Shown here: in pieces, positions 1 to 6,725 of the stretch
Numbering within the stretch: position 1 is the first letter of the stretch
Layout of the letters: each line of letters starts with the position of its first letter
Assembly (NCBI GenBank): GCA_019313605.1
Contig: JAFDAW010000096.1
Location: forward strand, 1-9,660
Length of the DNA stretch: 9,660 bases
DNA from: Deltaproteobacteria bacterium
GTDB taxonomy: Bacteria > Myxococcota_A > UBA9160 > SMWR01
Direction: 5' to 3'
Position numbers and translations under genes: made by a program
Notes under the pieces: generated by a model
The model's input: only the letters and a program-made list of their open reading frames with translations
The model's database searches: none
What the model was told of the DNA's origin: nothing

Positions 1-4
1 CACC

Positions 5-126
5 GCTGGCTGCGTTGCTCTCAATCGCCCTAGCGCTGCTAGCTGGAGAAGTCTTCGACTTCTCTTTGCGTCGTCGCCAGACCCTTTGGGTCTGGCTCCT
101 AGGGCTCAATCGAGAGCCTTGCCAGC
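5..126. repeat. Nested palindromic element downstream of oleD
   Basis: Two perfect hairpins lie side by side: 46-64 (8-bp stem GAGAAGTC/GACTTCTC, loop TTC) and 76-96 (9-bp stem GCCAGACCC/GGGTCTGGC, loop TTT). They are enclosed by three further pairing blocks in register: GCTGGC 5-10 with GCCAGC 121-126, GCTCTC 17-22 with GAGAGC 112-117, and CCCTAG 28-33 with CTAGGG 99-104. The whole could fold as a branched stem with two inner hairpins. The 8-mer CTCAATCG is also repeated directly at 20-27 and 105-112. It lies just past the oleD stop on the minus strand, so it could end or stabilise that transcript, but neither strand has a U-tract after the hairpins. A dispersed intergenic repeat is equally possible. 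The pairing is seen directly; the role is inferred. Confidence 0.7.
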
Positions 127-179
127 AGCGCGCATCGACGCTCGGACCTTACCGCGACAGTCTTGGGTCAAGCTCCTAG
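88..179 (+). repeat. Imperfect 15-bp direct repeat (88-102 and 165-179)
   Basis: GGGTCTGGCTCCTAG at 88-102 recurs as GGGTCAAGCTCCTAG at 165-179, identical at 13 of 15 positions. The first copy includes the right arm of the 76-96 hairpin. The second sits about 20 bases beyond the oleD stop. This suggests partial duplication of the palindromic element, or two binding sites for one factor. Confidence 0.55.
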
Positions 180-199
180 TTGGTTAGTCGGTTTCTTCC

Positions 200-1195
200 C
201 TAGCTGGTGTCGCGCTCGAAGTGGCGCCGAAGTTCCGCCAGTCCCTCTTCGATGCTGACGCGCGGTTCGTACCCAAGGTCGCGGCGCGCTGCGCTGATGT
301 TGTACCAGTGAGCCGCGGCCATCTGCTGCACTACGAAGCGTGTCACTGGCGGCTCTGACTCGATCCGCAGCAACCGATAGGTCGCCTCTGCGAGCGAACC
401 GATTGCGTAGGCGAACCATACGGGCAAGCGGCGCGTTACGGGCGGGAGCCCAGCCGCGGCAAGGAGCGCATTGGTAATCTTGCTCGCTGGCCACGGATCG
501 CCTTGACTCACGAAGTAGGCCTTGCCCGCGCAGGCGGCACCAGGCGCGAGTTGATCGCCAGCGGCAATGTGCGCGTCCGCGGCATTGTCTACGTAGAGTG
601 TATCGATGAGTTTGTCCTCGCGGCCTACATATCGCATTCGGCCCGATCGCGCGCGGGCCAATAGGCGGGGCATGAGTTGGTTGTCGCCCGGTCCCCAGAT
701 CAGGTGAGGCCGAATTGCGACCGTCGCTAGCTGATCATCGTTGGCCGCAAGCACGTGACGTTCGGCTTCCGCCTTGGTCTCGGGATAGGGGCCCTCGAAG
801 CGCTTGGCATAGGGGAGCGACTCGTCCGCGCCCTCGATGTCACCTCCCGCATGCACGACGCTGGGCGTGCTGGTGTACACGAGTCGCGCGACTGCGTGAC
901 GTCTGCAAGCCGCAATGACGTTGTCGGTCCCCACCAGGTTGGTCAATCGGTAGGCTTCGTAGCGTCCCCACATGCCGACTTTGCCGGCCACGTGGAAGAC
1001 GATGTCGCGACCCTCGAGCGCACGCATCACAACGTCGCGGTCGGCCAGGTCGCCGTGCATGGTCTCGACGCCTAAGGCGGTTAGCTCCGGGTAGTCGCCG
1101 CGCGCGAGGCTGCGCACCGAGTCTCCCCGTTCGAGCAGTTTGCAGACGATGGCCTTGCCGAGGAAGCCGCCGCCCCCGGTTACCAGCGCCTTCAC
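200..1195 (-). CDS. oleD: OleD, NAD(P)H-dependent 2-alkyl-3-ketoacid reductase
   Basis: A 331-residue short-chain dehydrogenase of the extended (3-beta-HSD/NSDHL-like) type. In olefin synthesis OleD reduces the 2-alkyl-3-ketoacid made by OleA to the 2-alkyl-3-hydroxyacid. The Rossmann nucleotide motif TGGGGFLG is at residues 6-13. The active site shows S109 in YTST and the Y137-x3-K141 pair in YPETK. The family-typical HLIWGPGD follows at 164-171. The start is GTG at 1193-1195, which overlaps the oleC stop as GTGA (1192-1195) and puts the Rossmann motif at the extreme N-terminus. The open frame runs further upstream to 1618, but that part lies in another frame of oleC and is arginine-rich nonsense. 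No strong Shine-Dalgarno is seen, so translation is probably coupled to oleC. It is the last gene of the operon. Alone it could be called a generic NSDHL-like reductase; the neighbours fix it as OleD. Confidence 0.93.
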   Translation of the reverse strand: MKALVTGGGGFLGKAIVCKLLERGDSVRSLARGDYPELTALGVETMHGDLADRDVVMRALEGRDIVFHVAGKVGMWGRYEAYRLTNLVGTDNVIAACRRHAVARLVYTSTPSVVHAGGDIEGADESLPYAKRFEGPYPETKAEAERHVLAANDDQLATVAIRPHLIWGPGDNQLMPRLLARARSGRMRYVGREDKLIDTLYVDNAADAHIAAGDQLAPGAACAGKAYFVSQGDPWPASKITNALLAAAGLPPVTRRLPVWFAYAIGSLAEATYRLLRIESEPPVTRFVVQQMAAAHWYNISAARRDLGYEPRVSIEEGLAELRRHFERDTS

Positions 1196-2865
1196 GTCTG
1201 TGCGTTCCCGCCGGCGAGCCGTTTGAGCTGCTTGCTCGCCCAGTGTGCGAGCTTCTCGCGTCCGATCTTGGCGTTGTGGCGGGCGTCGACGGGAAATTTG
1301 GGGTGAAACAGGAGCTGGCGGATGTTGCGCGTGTGCTCGTGGGCGGCGCCCAGCTCGAGTAGTTCGGCGATCAGCGCGGCGTCGGAGGGCGTCTCTGCTC
1401 CGTCCCGCTTCTCTACGCACAACACCGGTAGAGAGTACGTGCCCCTCGAAACACCCACCAAGGCCGTGCGGCGCACGGCAGGGTGTGTGTTGAAGACGGC
1501 CTCGCAGGGGATCGTATAAAGCACACCATCGGGCGTCTGTACGCGGTGCACTTTGCGACCGCAGAACCACAACAGACCCTCGTCGTCGAGGTAACCCACA
1601 TCTCCCATGCGGTGCCACAGACTGCCGTCGGCATCTGCGATTTTCGCGAGGGCGGTCTCGTCGGGGCGGTTGTAGTAGGCCCGGGTGGCTTGGGGCCCGC
1701 GCACGACGATCTCTCCGATCTCACGAGGCCCGAGCGCCCTCTCGTCGTCCCATTTCTCGATCGGCGCATCGTCGATGCGGATGATGCGAAGGTCGATCGA
1801 GGGGACCGGTGCGCCGACGCACACGCCCGCGCCGGCGTCGGTCGCGGCGTCGGTGCCGCCCAGCACCTGCCGGCTCGAGATACAGGCCACCGGCAGACAC
1901 TCCGTCGCGCCGTAGGGAGTCAGGATCTCGGCGCCCTCTGGCAGCATGTCGAGGAAGCGCCGCATCACCTCGGCGGGCACCGGCGCGCCGGCGGAAATTA
2001 CGCGCTTGAGTGTCGGAAGCCGCAGCCCGTGCTTTTCGCCGTAGCGACCCACTGTGTCGAGCAGCGCCGGAGAAGCGAACATGTTCGTGACCGCGAACTC
2101 GTCAACCGCCTCGGCAATGCGCCGTGGATCGACATCCGCAGGCCGGGTTGGATCCATCTCGGGGATCACGGCTCTCATGCCGAAGGCCGGGTCGAAGAGG
2201 GCAAAGAGCGGGAAGGTCGGCAGGTCGACCTCGCCCGGGTCGATCACGCTGAGGCCGCGAATGGCCTCGACCTGGGCTGCGAAATTTTCGTGGCGATAGA
2301 CGACGCCCTTGGGCAAGCCGGTGCTACCGCTCGTAAACAGAATCGCGGCCACCTCGTCGGGGCGCGTGTCGGCGACAGGTTGGGACTCGGCGGCGAGGGG
2401 TGCACGCCGAATCTTCGCAAGCGTCGTTCCGCCCCAGAACCAGCGCCGGCCGACCGTCAGATTCCTTCGTATCGTGCGTCGCCCCCATCCGAGTACGACC
2501 CGCGCCGCATGCGCCGCAGGTACGCCGATAAAGGCCTCGGGCTCGGCCTGATCGAGGCAGGTTTTGAGGCTGCGCGCGCCGATGCCTGGATCCACCACGA
2601 TCGGCACCGCACCCAGTCGAAAGATCGCCAGAGTGAGGGCGAAGAACTCGAGGCTGGGCCGCACCAGCAACGCCGTGCGCACACCTCGGCCGATACCCAG
2701 TGCGTCAAGGCCGCGCGCGATTCGATCGCTCTCGAGATCGAGCTGCCGGTAACTGTAATGTGTGTAGCGCGCAGTGCCGTCGCGCCCGCGTCTCTGTGGG
2801 TAGGAGACGGCCGGAGAATCGGGGGTCTCTTTCGCGCGCTCGACGACGAACGATGCGATGTTCAT
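1192..2865 (-). CDS. oleC: OleC, ATP-dependent beta-lactone synthetase
   Basis: A 557-residue member of the acyl-CoA synthetase/AMP-ligase superfamily. OleC turns the 2-alkyl-3-hydroxyacid from OleD into a cis-beta-lactone through an acyl-adenylate. Visible motifs are the phosphate-binding loop FTSGSTGLPKGV (about 177-188), the adenine-binding TPYGATE (316-322), the ribose-binding aspartate in MGDVGYLDDEG (D422), and the hinge region WFCGRKVHRV (433-442). K533, in NAKIGREKL, is the likely C-terminal domain catalytic lysine. The usual PxTxxGK of fatty-acyl ligases is replaced by DARHNAKIG, as I recall for OleC. The ATG at 2863-2865 gives an N-terminus (MNIASFVVERA) typical of the family, 10 bases after the oleB stop, with no clear Shine-Dalgarno. 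It is separate from OleB; in some bacteria the two are fused. The stop overlaps the oleD start. Confidence 0.94.
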   Translation of the reverse strand: MNIASFVVERAKETPDSPAVSYPQRRGRDGTARYTHYSYRQLDLESDRIARGLDALGIGRGVRTALLVRPSLEFFALTLAIFRLGAVPIVVDPGIGARSLKTCLDQAEPEAFIGVPAAHAARVVLGWGRRTIRRNLTVGRRWFWGGTTLAKIRRAPLAAESQPVADTRPDEVAAILFTSGSTGLPKGVVYRHENFAAQVEAIRGLSVIDPGEVDLPTFPLFALFDPAFGMRAVIPEMDPTRPADVDPRRIAEAVDEFAVTNMFASPALLDTVGRYGEKHGLRLPTLKRVISAGAPVPAEVMRRFLDMLPEGAEILTPYGATECLPVACISSRQVLGGTDAATDAGAGVCVGAPVPSIDLRIIRIDDAPIEKWDDERALGPREIGEIVVRGPQATRAYYNRPDETALAKIADADGSLWHRMGDVGYLDDEGLLWFCGRKVHRVQTPDGVLYTIPCEAVFNTHPAVRRTALVGVSRGTYSLPVLCVEKRDGAETPSDAALIAELLELGAAHEHTRNIRQLLFHPKFPVDARHNAKIGREKLAHWASKQLKRLAGGNAQT

Positions 2866-2875
2866 GACGGCTAGT

Positions 2876-3775
2876 CTACGACAGAGGGTGGTCCGCGACG
2901 AAACTCCGAATCAGACCGGGAATTTCGTGCCTGGCATCCTCGAGCACGTAGTGGCCGGCCTGGGGAAAACGATGGACCTCGGCGTGAGGCCAGTGGCGCT
3001 CGAATATCTCGAGCACAGGTTCTCCGAAGACGAAGTCTTTCAAGCCCCACAGCAGCAGGATCGGTGTCTCACGGAAGCGCTCGAGGCCGGCCTCGACCAC
3101 GCTCACCGTGTCGTAGGCGGGGTCGCCGGGCGCGAGCGGAATGTCCTGCACGAAGCGCAGCGTTGCGAGTCGATCGTCGAAGGTCTCGTAGGGTGCGCAG
3201 TACGCGTCACGGACTTCCTTCGGCAACCGCTTGACGGTGCAAAGCCAAGAGGCGCCACGGCAGAAGAGATTGAAGCGCTGCACACAGTAGGCGCCGAGAC
3301 GCGTGTTTCGAACGGACCAGAGCGCCGCCGGAAGCTTCATCACTTCGGGCAAGTGGAATGCGGCGGTGTTCATCAGCACCAGGCGCTTCACCCTTTCGGG
3401 ATGGCGAATGGCGTAGGCCATGCCGATCATGCCGCCCCAATCGTGCAGTATCAGCGTGAGCCCATCGCCGGCATCGACCTTGTCCAAGAACAGTTCGAGA
3501 TCGTCGACGCGCTGGCAGAGGGTGTATCGGTACTCAGCGTCGCTCGGCTTGTCGGAAAGACCGCAACCGATGTGATCGGGCACCAGCGTGCGGTGCCGGT
3601 CACGAAGTGCTTTCACGAGATCGCGGTAGTAGAACGACCAGGTCGGGTTGCCGTGGAGCATCACGAGCGGCTCGCCCGAGCCCTCGTCGAGGTAGTGGTA
3701 AGCGTGACCTCCGATGTCGATGCGATGACCTTCGAAGGGGTAGAGCGACCGCGGGACGCGGTCGCTCACTGTCAC
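2876..3775 (-). CDS. oleB: OleB, beta-lactone decarboxylase (alpha/beta-hydrolase)
   Basis: A 299-residue alpha/beta-hydrolase of the haloalkane-dehalogenase branch. OleB removes CO2 from the beta-lactone made by OleC, releasing the cis-olefin. The oxyanion region HGNPTWSF spans 41-48. The nucleophile is D112 in the elbow LHDWGG, where most esterases have serine. The acid is D247 in LWGLKDFVFG, and H275 in PQAGHYVLED completes the triad. This spacing matches a constant offset of two from the nucleophile numbering I recall for Xanthomonas OleB (Asp114). The start is GTG at 3773-3775, overlapping the oleA stop as GTGA (3772-3775). It is preceded by a good Shine-Dalgarno (GAGG at 3783-3786 on the minus strand, 7-base gap). 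On sequence alone it could be called a haloalkane dehalogenase; the operon decides against that. Confidence 0.94.
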   Translation of the reverse strand: MTVSDRVPRSLYPFEGHRIDIGGHAYHYLDEGSGEPLVMLHGNPTWSFYYRDLVKALRDRHRTLVPDHIGCGLSDKPSDAEYRYTLCQRVDDLELFLDKVDAGDGLTLILHDWGGMIGMAYAIRHPERVKRLVLMNTAAFHLPEVMKLPAALWSVRNTRLGAYCVQRFNLFCRGASWLCTVKRLPKEVRDAYCAPYETFDDRLATLRFVQDIPLAPGDPAYDTVSVVEAGLERFRETPILLLWGLKDFVFGEPVLEIFERHWPHAEVHRFPQAGHYVLEDARHEIPGLIRSFVADHPLS

Positions 3776-4788
3776 CAGATCACCTCGCCCACCATGCAGT
3801 TGAGGCCGCTGCCGATGCCGGCGAGCACGATGCGATCTCCGCTCTTGATGCGGCCCTTGTCCAAGGCCATCGACAGCACCATCGGAACGGAGGCGGGACC
3901 GACGTTTCCATACTCCCTAACTATTAGTAGCGCCTTCTCGAGGCTCACTCCCAGACTTGCCGCGAGCTGATGGGCGTGCACGGTGCTCACCTGGTGCAAG
4001 CAGTACTGGTCTACCTCGGCATCACTCAAGCCGAGCTCTTCCTGGGCCTTGATCCAGGTGCGTTTGGACAACTCGATGCCCGCCAGCATCAGGCCCTTGG
4101 TATCGGTCCAGCCCCGCTCGAGCTGCCCCAGACACAGGCGGTTGTGCTCGGTGGCGGCCAGGCTCACGGTGCCTTTGAAGCTATGGCCGTCGGGCGCGAG
4201 ATCGGAGTTGGCCAGCAGCATGGCGACGGCGCCGGAGCCAGTCGTCAGCGACGCGAACTCCTCGTAGAAGGTCTTCATGTCGGTGGACGACTGCTGCAGC
4301 CGCGCGATGGTCGATTCGGTCAGGAAGCGCGACGACTCCGCGTCGACGATCATTCCGTAGTCGATCTGGCCGCGCTCGATCATGTTGCCCACGATCTCTA
4401 TGCCGTTGAAGAATGCCAGGCAGGCGTTGCCCACGTCCATGTTCGTACAGCTGGCGGGGAGCTTCAGGTTGCCGTGCACCAGGCAGGCAGTCGACGGCTC
4501 GATGTAGTCGCGACAGACCGACGTATTGATGAGTGTCCCGAGCCGGGCGGGATCGATGTCGCAATCGTCGAAAACGGCCCGGGCCGCGAGCGTTGCGCCG
4601 TCGCTCGGTTCAAAGCCTTCATCCCAGTAGCGTCGCTCGCGAATCCCGGCCACCGATTCGAGCAGGTCGGGCTTCACGTTCAGTCGCTCCATGGTTTCGG
4701 ACAGGCGTTCCTGGATCTCCGCTGACGTCACCCGGTGGGGTGCGTCCACGTGGCGGACGCTGACGATGCTCACTTTCTCGAAGTTCAT
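3772..4788 (-). CDS. oleA: OleA, acyl-CoA condensing enzyme (thiolase superfamily)
   Basis: A 338-residue thiolase-superfamily enzyme related to KAS III. OleA condenses two fatty acyl-CoAs head to head to a 2-alkyl-3-ketoacid, the first step of long-chain olefin synthesis. The catalytic cysteine is C123 in DVGNACLAFFNG. The general base, donated across the dimer, is E97 in DYIEPSTAC. H265 lies in CLHQVSTVH and N295 in EYGNVGPAS. All four sit exactly 20 residues before the numbers I recall for Xanthomonas campestris OleA (E117, C143, H285, N315), which supports both identity and the start. The ATG at 4786-4788 has only a weak purine-rich stretch (AGAGAAAG) upstream. It is the first gene of the operon, with a candidate promoter near 4866, and ends in a GTGA overlap with oleB. 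A plain FabH is unlikely given the glutamate and the neighbours. Confidence 0.96.
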   Translation of the reverse strand: MNFEKVSIVSVRHVDAPHRVTSAEIQERLSETMERLNVKPDLLESVAGIRERRYWDEGFEPSDGATLAARAVFDDCDIDPARLGTLINTSVCRDYIEPSTACLVHGNLKLPASCTNMDVGNACLAFFNGIEIVGNMIERGQIDYGMIVDAESSRFLTESTIARLQQSSTDMKTFYEEFASLTTGSGAVAMLLANSDLAPDGHSFKGTVSLAATEHNRLCLGQLERGWTDTKGLMLAGIELSKRTWIKAQEELGLSDAEVDQYCLHQVSTVHAHQLAASLGVSLEKALLIVREYGNVGPASVPMVLSMALDKGRIKSGDRIVLAGIGSGLNCMVGEVIW

Positions 4789-4865
4789 TGCTTTGCTTTC
4801 TCTTGGTTGCGTCTACGGCACGGCATAGGTACCGCACCCGCTCTGATTTGTTGTCGCGGCAGCGC

Positions 4866-4894
4866 ATTGTACCGGAAAATGAGCCCCCGCCGAA
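4866..4894 (-). promoter_or_regulatory. Candidate promoter of oleABCD
   Basis: On the minus strand TACAAT (complement of 4866-4871) matches the sigma-70 -10 consensus at five of six positions. It would start a transcript near 4859, leaving a leader of about 70 bases before oleA. At 17-base spacing the -35 position reads TTCGGC (4889-4894), a poor match, so an activator or another sigma factor may be needed. No clear operator is seen. Confidence 0.3.
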
Positions 4895-5168
4895 CGCCCG
4901 CGCGAGAGCCACCAGGAGAGCGGAGCTTATGTTGCGATCCGGGCTCTGCGGGCGATGGGGATTGCGGCATACAACGCCCTCCTGGGGGCGCCCGAGTGAG
5001 GCAGCGCGAGTTGTCCTTCGCCATGGCTGGGGCGTCCGCGGGCGGGCGTTCCGGCCTCCTGGCGGGGCTTTTCCATCTATCCAGGGAATCTGGCTAGATC
5101 CCGAAGGCGGGCGTTGGGGGAGGGCGGGCCTAGCGCTTTCCGAATGGGGCGGCTCGCTCGTCGATCGG

Positions 5169-5190
5169 CGAGGCGACGGGGCGTCCCTCG
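5169..5190. repeat. Small hairpin downstream of higA
   Basis: CGAGG (5169-5173) pairs with CCTCG (5186-5190) and GACG (5175-5178) with CGTC (5182-5185), leaving a one-base bulge and a GGG loop. It lies about 60 bases past the higA stop in the direction of transcription. It lacks a following U-tract, so at best it is a pause or stability element. Confidence 0.3.
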
Positions 5191-5252
5191 TCATTAATCA
5201 ATGTCTGGCCTACGCAGCCCTTTGGAGCACGCGCGAGTAACGAATACCGATC

Positions 5253-6341
5253 CTATTCAGCCGCCCATCTCAGGTGAATTTTCAAGCCATTGTGGTTGCT
5301 CCAGCCGATCATCCGATTGTGCTGAAGCCTGCCTACTACAATCCCAGGTGCTATTCCCTGCTCCCGCGCAAAATGCCTGATCGCGGCTTCGCGATAGTCT
5401 CCTCGGTCACAGAATGACTCGAACGCTCCCGGTTCAACTAGGAAGTCAGCAGCAAATCGGTTTGCCTCTTCCTCCGCCTCGGCGGTCCCAGTCTTGTCAT
5501 CATCGAGAAAGCACTGCTTCTTCCCATGAAGCAGGATATGCCCCGCCTCATGGAAGAAACTGAACCAGAAGTGATCGTCGCTTCTGTGCCTCAGGCTTAG
5601 TTGGACAAGTGCCTTGTCTTTGGTCAGCCATCTCGCAGCGCCGCTAAGCCTCGTCTTGGGCAGTTCCTTTATAAGAACAACCGCGACACCAGCTTCAGCA
5701 CAGCGTCCTTTCATTTCCGGGTACCATTTTGAAGCGTGCTGGGTCGAGACTGACCTGATGGCGTGAAGCGCGCTCAGAAATGCCCCGCGATCGAAAGGCT
5801 CGCAGACAATCTCCTCCGCAGCCTTCTCGCCCATTCGTATCCATGCTGCGACAACGGCTCCCGCACTCTTGAAGGAAGGTGACTTCCGATAGGCGGCGCG
5901 CTGTCGGTCAAAAATCTGCCGCCACGCCTCCACGCTCGCCACGCCGAAGAACTCCATTAGATTACGGACCTTCTCCGAGGAATTCTCCGGCTTCGGGATT
6001 ACGTTGTGTTCCACCAGCTTTGAGACTGGAAACAGCTTCACCCAGTCCAACTCCTCCTGGGTGGGTTTACTGACTTCCTGCTCAGCCAACCGGAGCCGGT
6101 AGCGCGACTCCAAGTTCGTCCACAGCGAGGCCGCCGTGCCAAGCACTCGTTCGAACTGAATTGCGGTCTCTGGAGTAATGGCGACGTGTCCATTGAGAAT
6201 TCCGCTAATCGTCTTAGCGGGCCTTCCGCAGCGCTCTGCGAACTCCGTCTTCTTAATCCCCCGGGACTCAAGCATTTCCTCAAGAATCTCACCAGGCGAA
6301 ATCGCATAGTCGGGACTGAAGCTGTTCTTCTCGGGGGGCAT
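5253..6341 (-). CDS. higA: HigA-type antitoxin fused to ImmA/IrrE-like metallopeptidase domain
   Basis: A 362-residue protein with two parts. Residues about 14-75 form an XRE-family helix-turn-helix of the HigA type (SPGEILEEMLESRGI, then FAERCGRPAKTISGILNG). This binds the module's own promoter and, in this family, neutralises the HigB toxin. Residues about 235-310 form an ImmA/IrrE-like (COG2856) zinc-peptidase domain: the HEAGH motif at 264-268 supplies two histidine ligands and the catalytic glutamate, and the glutamates of EEEANRFAADFLV (about 290-302) give the third ligand. Classical HigA is only about 100 residues, so this is the long fused form. The ATG at 6339-6341 shares one base with the higB stop (TGATG). 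A GAGGA at 6351-6355 inside higB, 9 bases upstream, serves as Shine-Dalgarno. Coupled translation with higB follows. The peptidase's target is unknown; in ImmA/IrrE relatives it is a regulator, so it may process its own helix-turn-helix part or another repressor. Confidence 0.87.
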   Translation of the reverse strand: MPPEKNSFSPDYAISPGEILEEMLESRGIKKTEFAERCGRPAKTISGILNGHVAITPETAIQFERVLGTAASLWTNLESRYRLRLAEQEVSKPTQEELDWVKLFPVSKLVEHNVIPKPENSSEKVRNLMEFFGVASVEAWRQIFDRQRAAYRKSPSFKSAGAVVAAWIRMGEKAAEEIVCEPFDRGAFLSALHAIRSVSTQHASKWYPEMKGRCAEAGVAVVLIKELPKTRLSGAARWLTKDKALVQLSLRHRSDDHFWFSFFHEAGHILLHGKKQCFLDDDKTGTAEAEEEANRFAADFLVEPGAFESFCDRGDYREAAIRHFAREQGIAPGIVVGRLQHNRMIGWSNHNGLKIHLRWAAE

Positions 6342-6667
6342 CAGTGGTAATCCTCGATCGCGATTATTCTAATTGCGGTTACAGCACCCAGATCTGCGCT
6401 GGCCTTCTTGCTGCGACTGGTCACGGGTTGGATTATCAGCCGGTATGGCTGCTGCACGTCAATCGCGTACTGCCCTTTTCTCTTACTCTTCAATTCATGC
6501 CGACGAGTCGGTGGTGTCACCGGGACATCCGCGAGTGTCTCGGAAGCCTCCAGAAGCGTCATCCGCCTCATTATTTTCCGAGCATTGACCTGCCCATAGG
6601 CTTTGACCAGGGTCTTTTCGGAGTTGAAGATTTTCGCGAGCGTGCTGTCCTTGAACGAGATATCCAA
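6341..6667 (-). CDS. higB: HigB/RelE-family toxin
   Basis: A 108-residue protein of the HigB/RelE superfamily, ribosome-dependent mRNA endonucleases. The most recognisable part is RRHELKSKRKGQYAIDVQ (about 58-75), followed by PYRLIIQP and the C-terminal IRIIAIEDYH, the usual HigB pattern of basic residues and closing strand. The toxin comes first and the antitoxin second, the order typical of higBA. The start is TTG at 6665-6667, preceded by GGAG (complement of 6675-6678) with a 7-base gap. The nearby ATG at 6690 is out of frame. A rare start codon could keep toxin synthesis low. Catalytic residues of HigB vary, so activity cannot be judged from sequence alone. Confidence 0.87.
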   Translation of the reverse strand: MDISFKDSTLAKIFNSEKTLVKAYGQVNARKIMRRMTLLEASETLADVPVTPPTRRHELKSKRKGQYAIDVQQPYRLIIQPVTSRSKKASADLGAVTAIRIIAIEDYH

Positions 6668-6697
6668 CTTTCCGCTCCGATATTTTCCATAACGGTA

Positions 6698-6725
6698 AAC
6701 GTAATGTATTTCTTGAATCTGTCAA
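6698..6725 (-). promoter_or_regulatory. Candidate higBA promoter and operator
   Basis: On the minus strand a perfect -35 hexamer TTGACA (complement of 6720-6725) is followed after 16 bases by TACGTT (complement of 6698-6703), a weak -10. Transcription would start near 6690, about 23 bases before the TTG start of higB. The short repeated words AACGGTAA and AACGTAA (6691-6704) overlap the -10 and are a plausible site for HigA autoregulation, although no full palindrome is evident. Confidence 0.45.

Larger units (their letters stand above)
4789..5252. other. Gap between higA and oleA
   Basis: About 460 bases with no convincing gene. Open frames on both strands are low-complexity, rich in arginine, proline and glycine, and lack good start signals. 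The stretch holds the candidate ole promoter at its left side and a hairpin at 5169-5190. Several GC-rich runs between 4985 and 5135 repeat short GGCGGGCGTT-like words (for example 5041 and 5106) without forming a clear array. No intrinsic terminator with a U-tract is seen for the higBA transcript, so read-through into ole cannot be excluded. Confidence 0.6.

Noticed and set aside
76..96. Intrinsic terminator of the ole operon
   Set aside because: The hairpin is perfect, but no U-tract follows on either strand. It is kept only as part of a palindromic element.
1196..1618. N-terminal extension of the oleD frame
   Set aside because: Arginine-rich out-of-frame reading of oleC. The GTG at 1195 gives the canonical Rossmann N-terminus and the GTGA overlap.
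1483..2874. 463-residue plus-strand open frame opposite oleC
   Set aside because: Shadow of a GC-rich gene: lies wholly antisense to a confidently assigned OleC, has no recognisable domain, and its composition follows the codon pattern of the minus strand.
2876..3775. Haloalkane dehalogenase instead of OleB
   Set aside because: The fold and Asp nucleophile are shared, but the overlap with oleA and the neighbouring oleC and oleD make beta-lactone decarboxylase far more likely.
2858..4725. Long plus-strand frames of 370 and 251 residues opposite oleB and oleA
   Set aside because: Antisense shadows of OleB and OleA; no domains or credible translation signals.
4619..5240. Frames of 120-191 residues on both strands across the higA-oleA gap
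   Set aside because: Low-complexity Pro/Arg/Gly/Ser composition, overlap with each other or with oleA, and no known domain.
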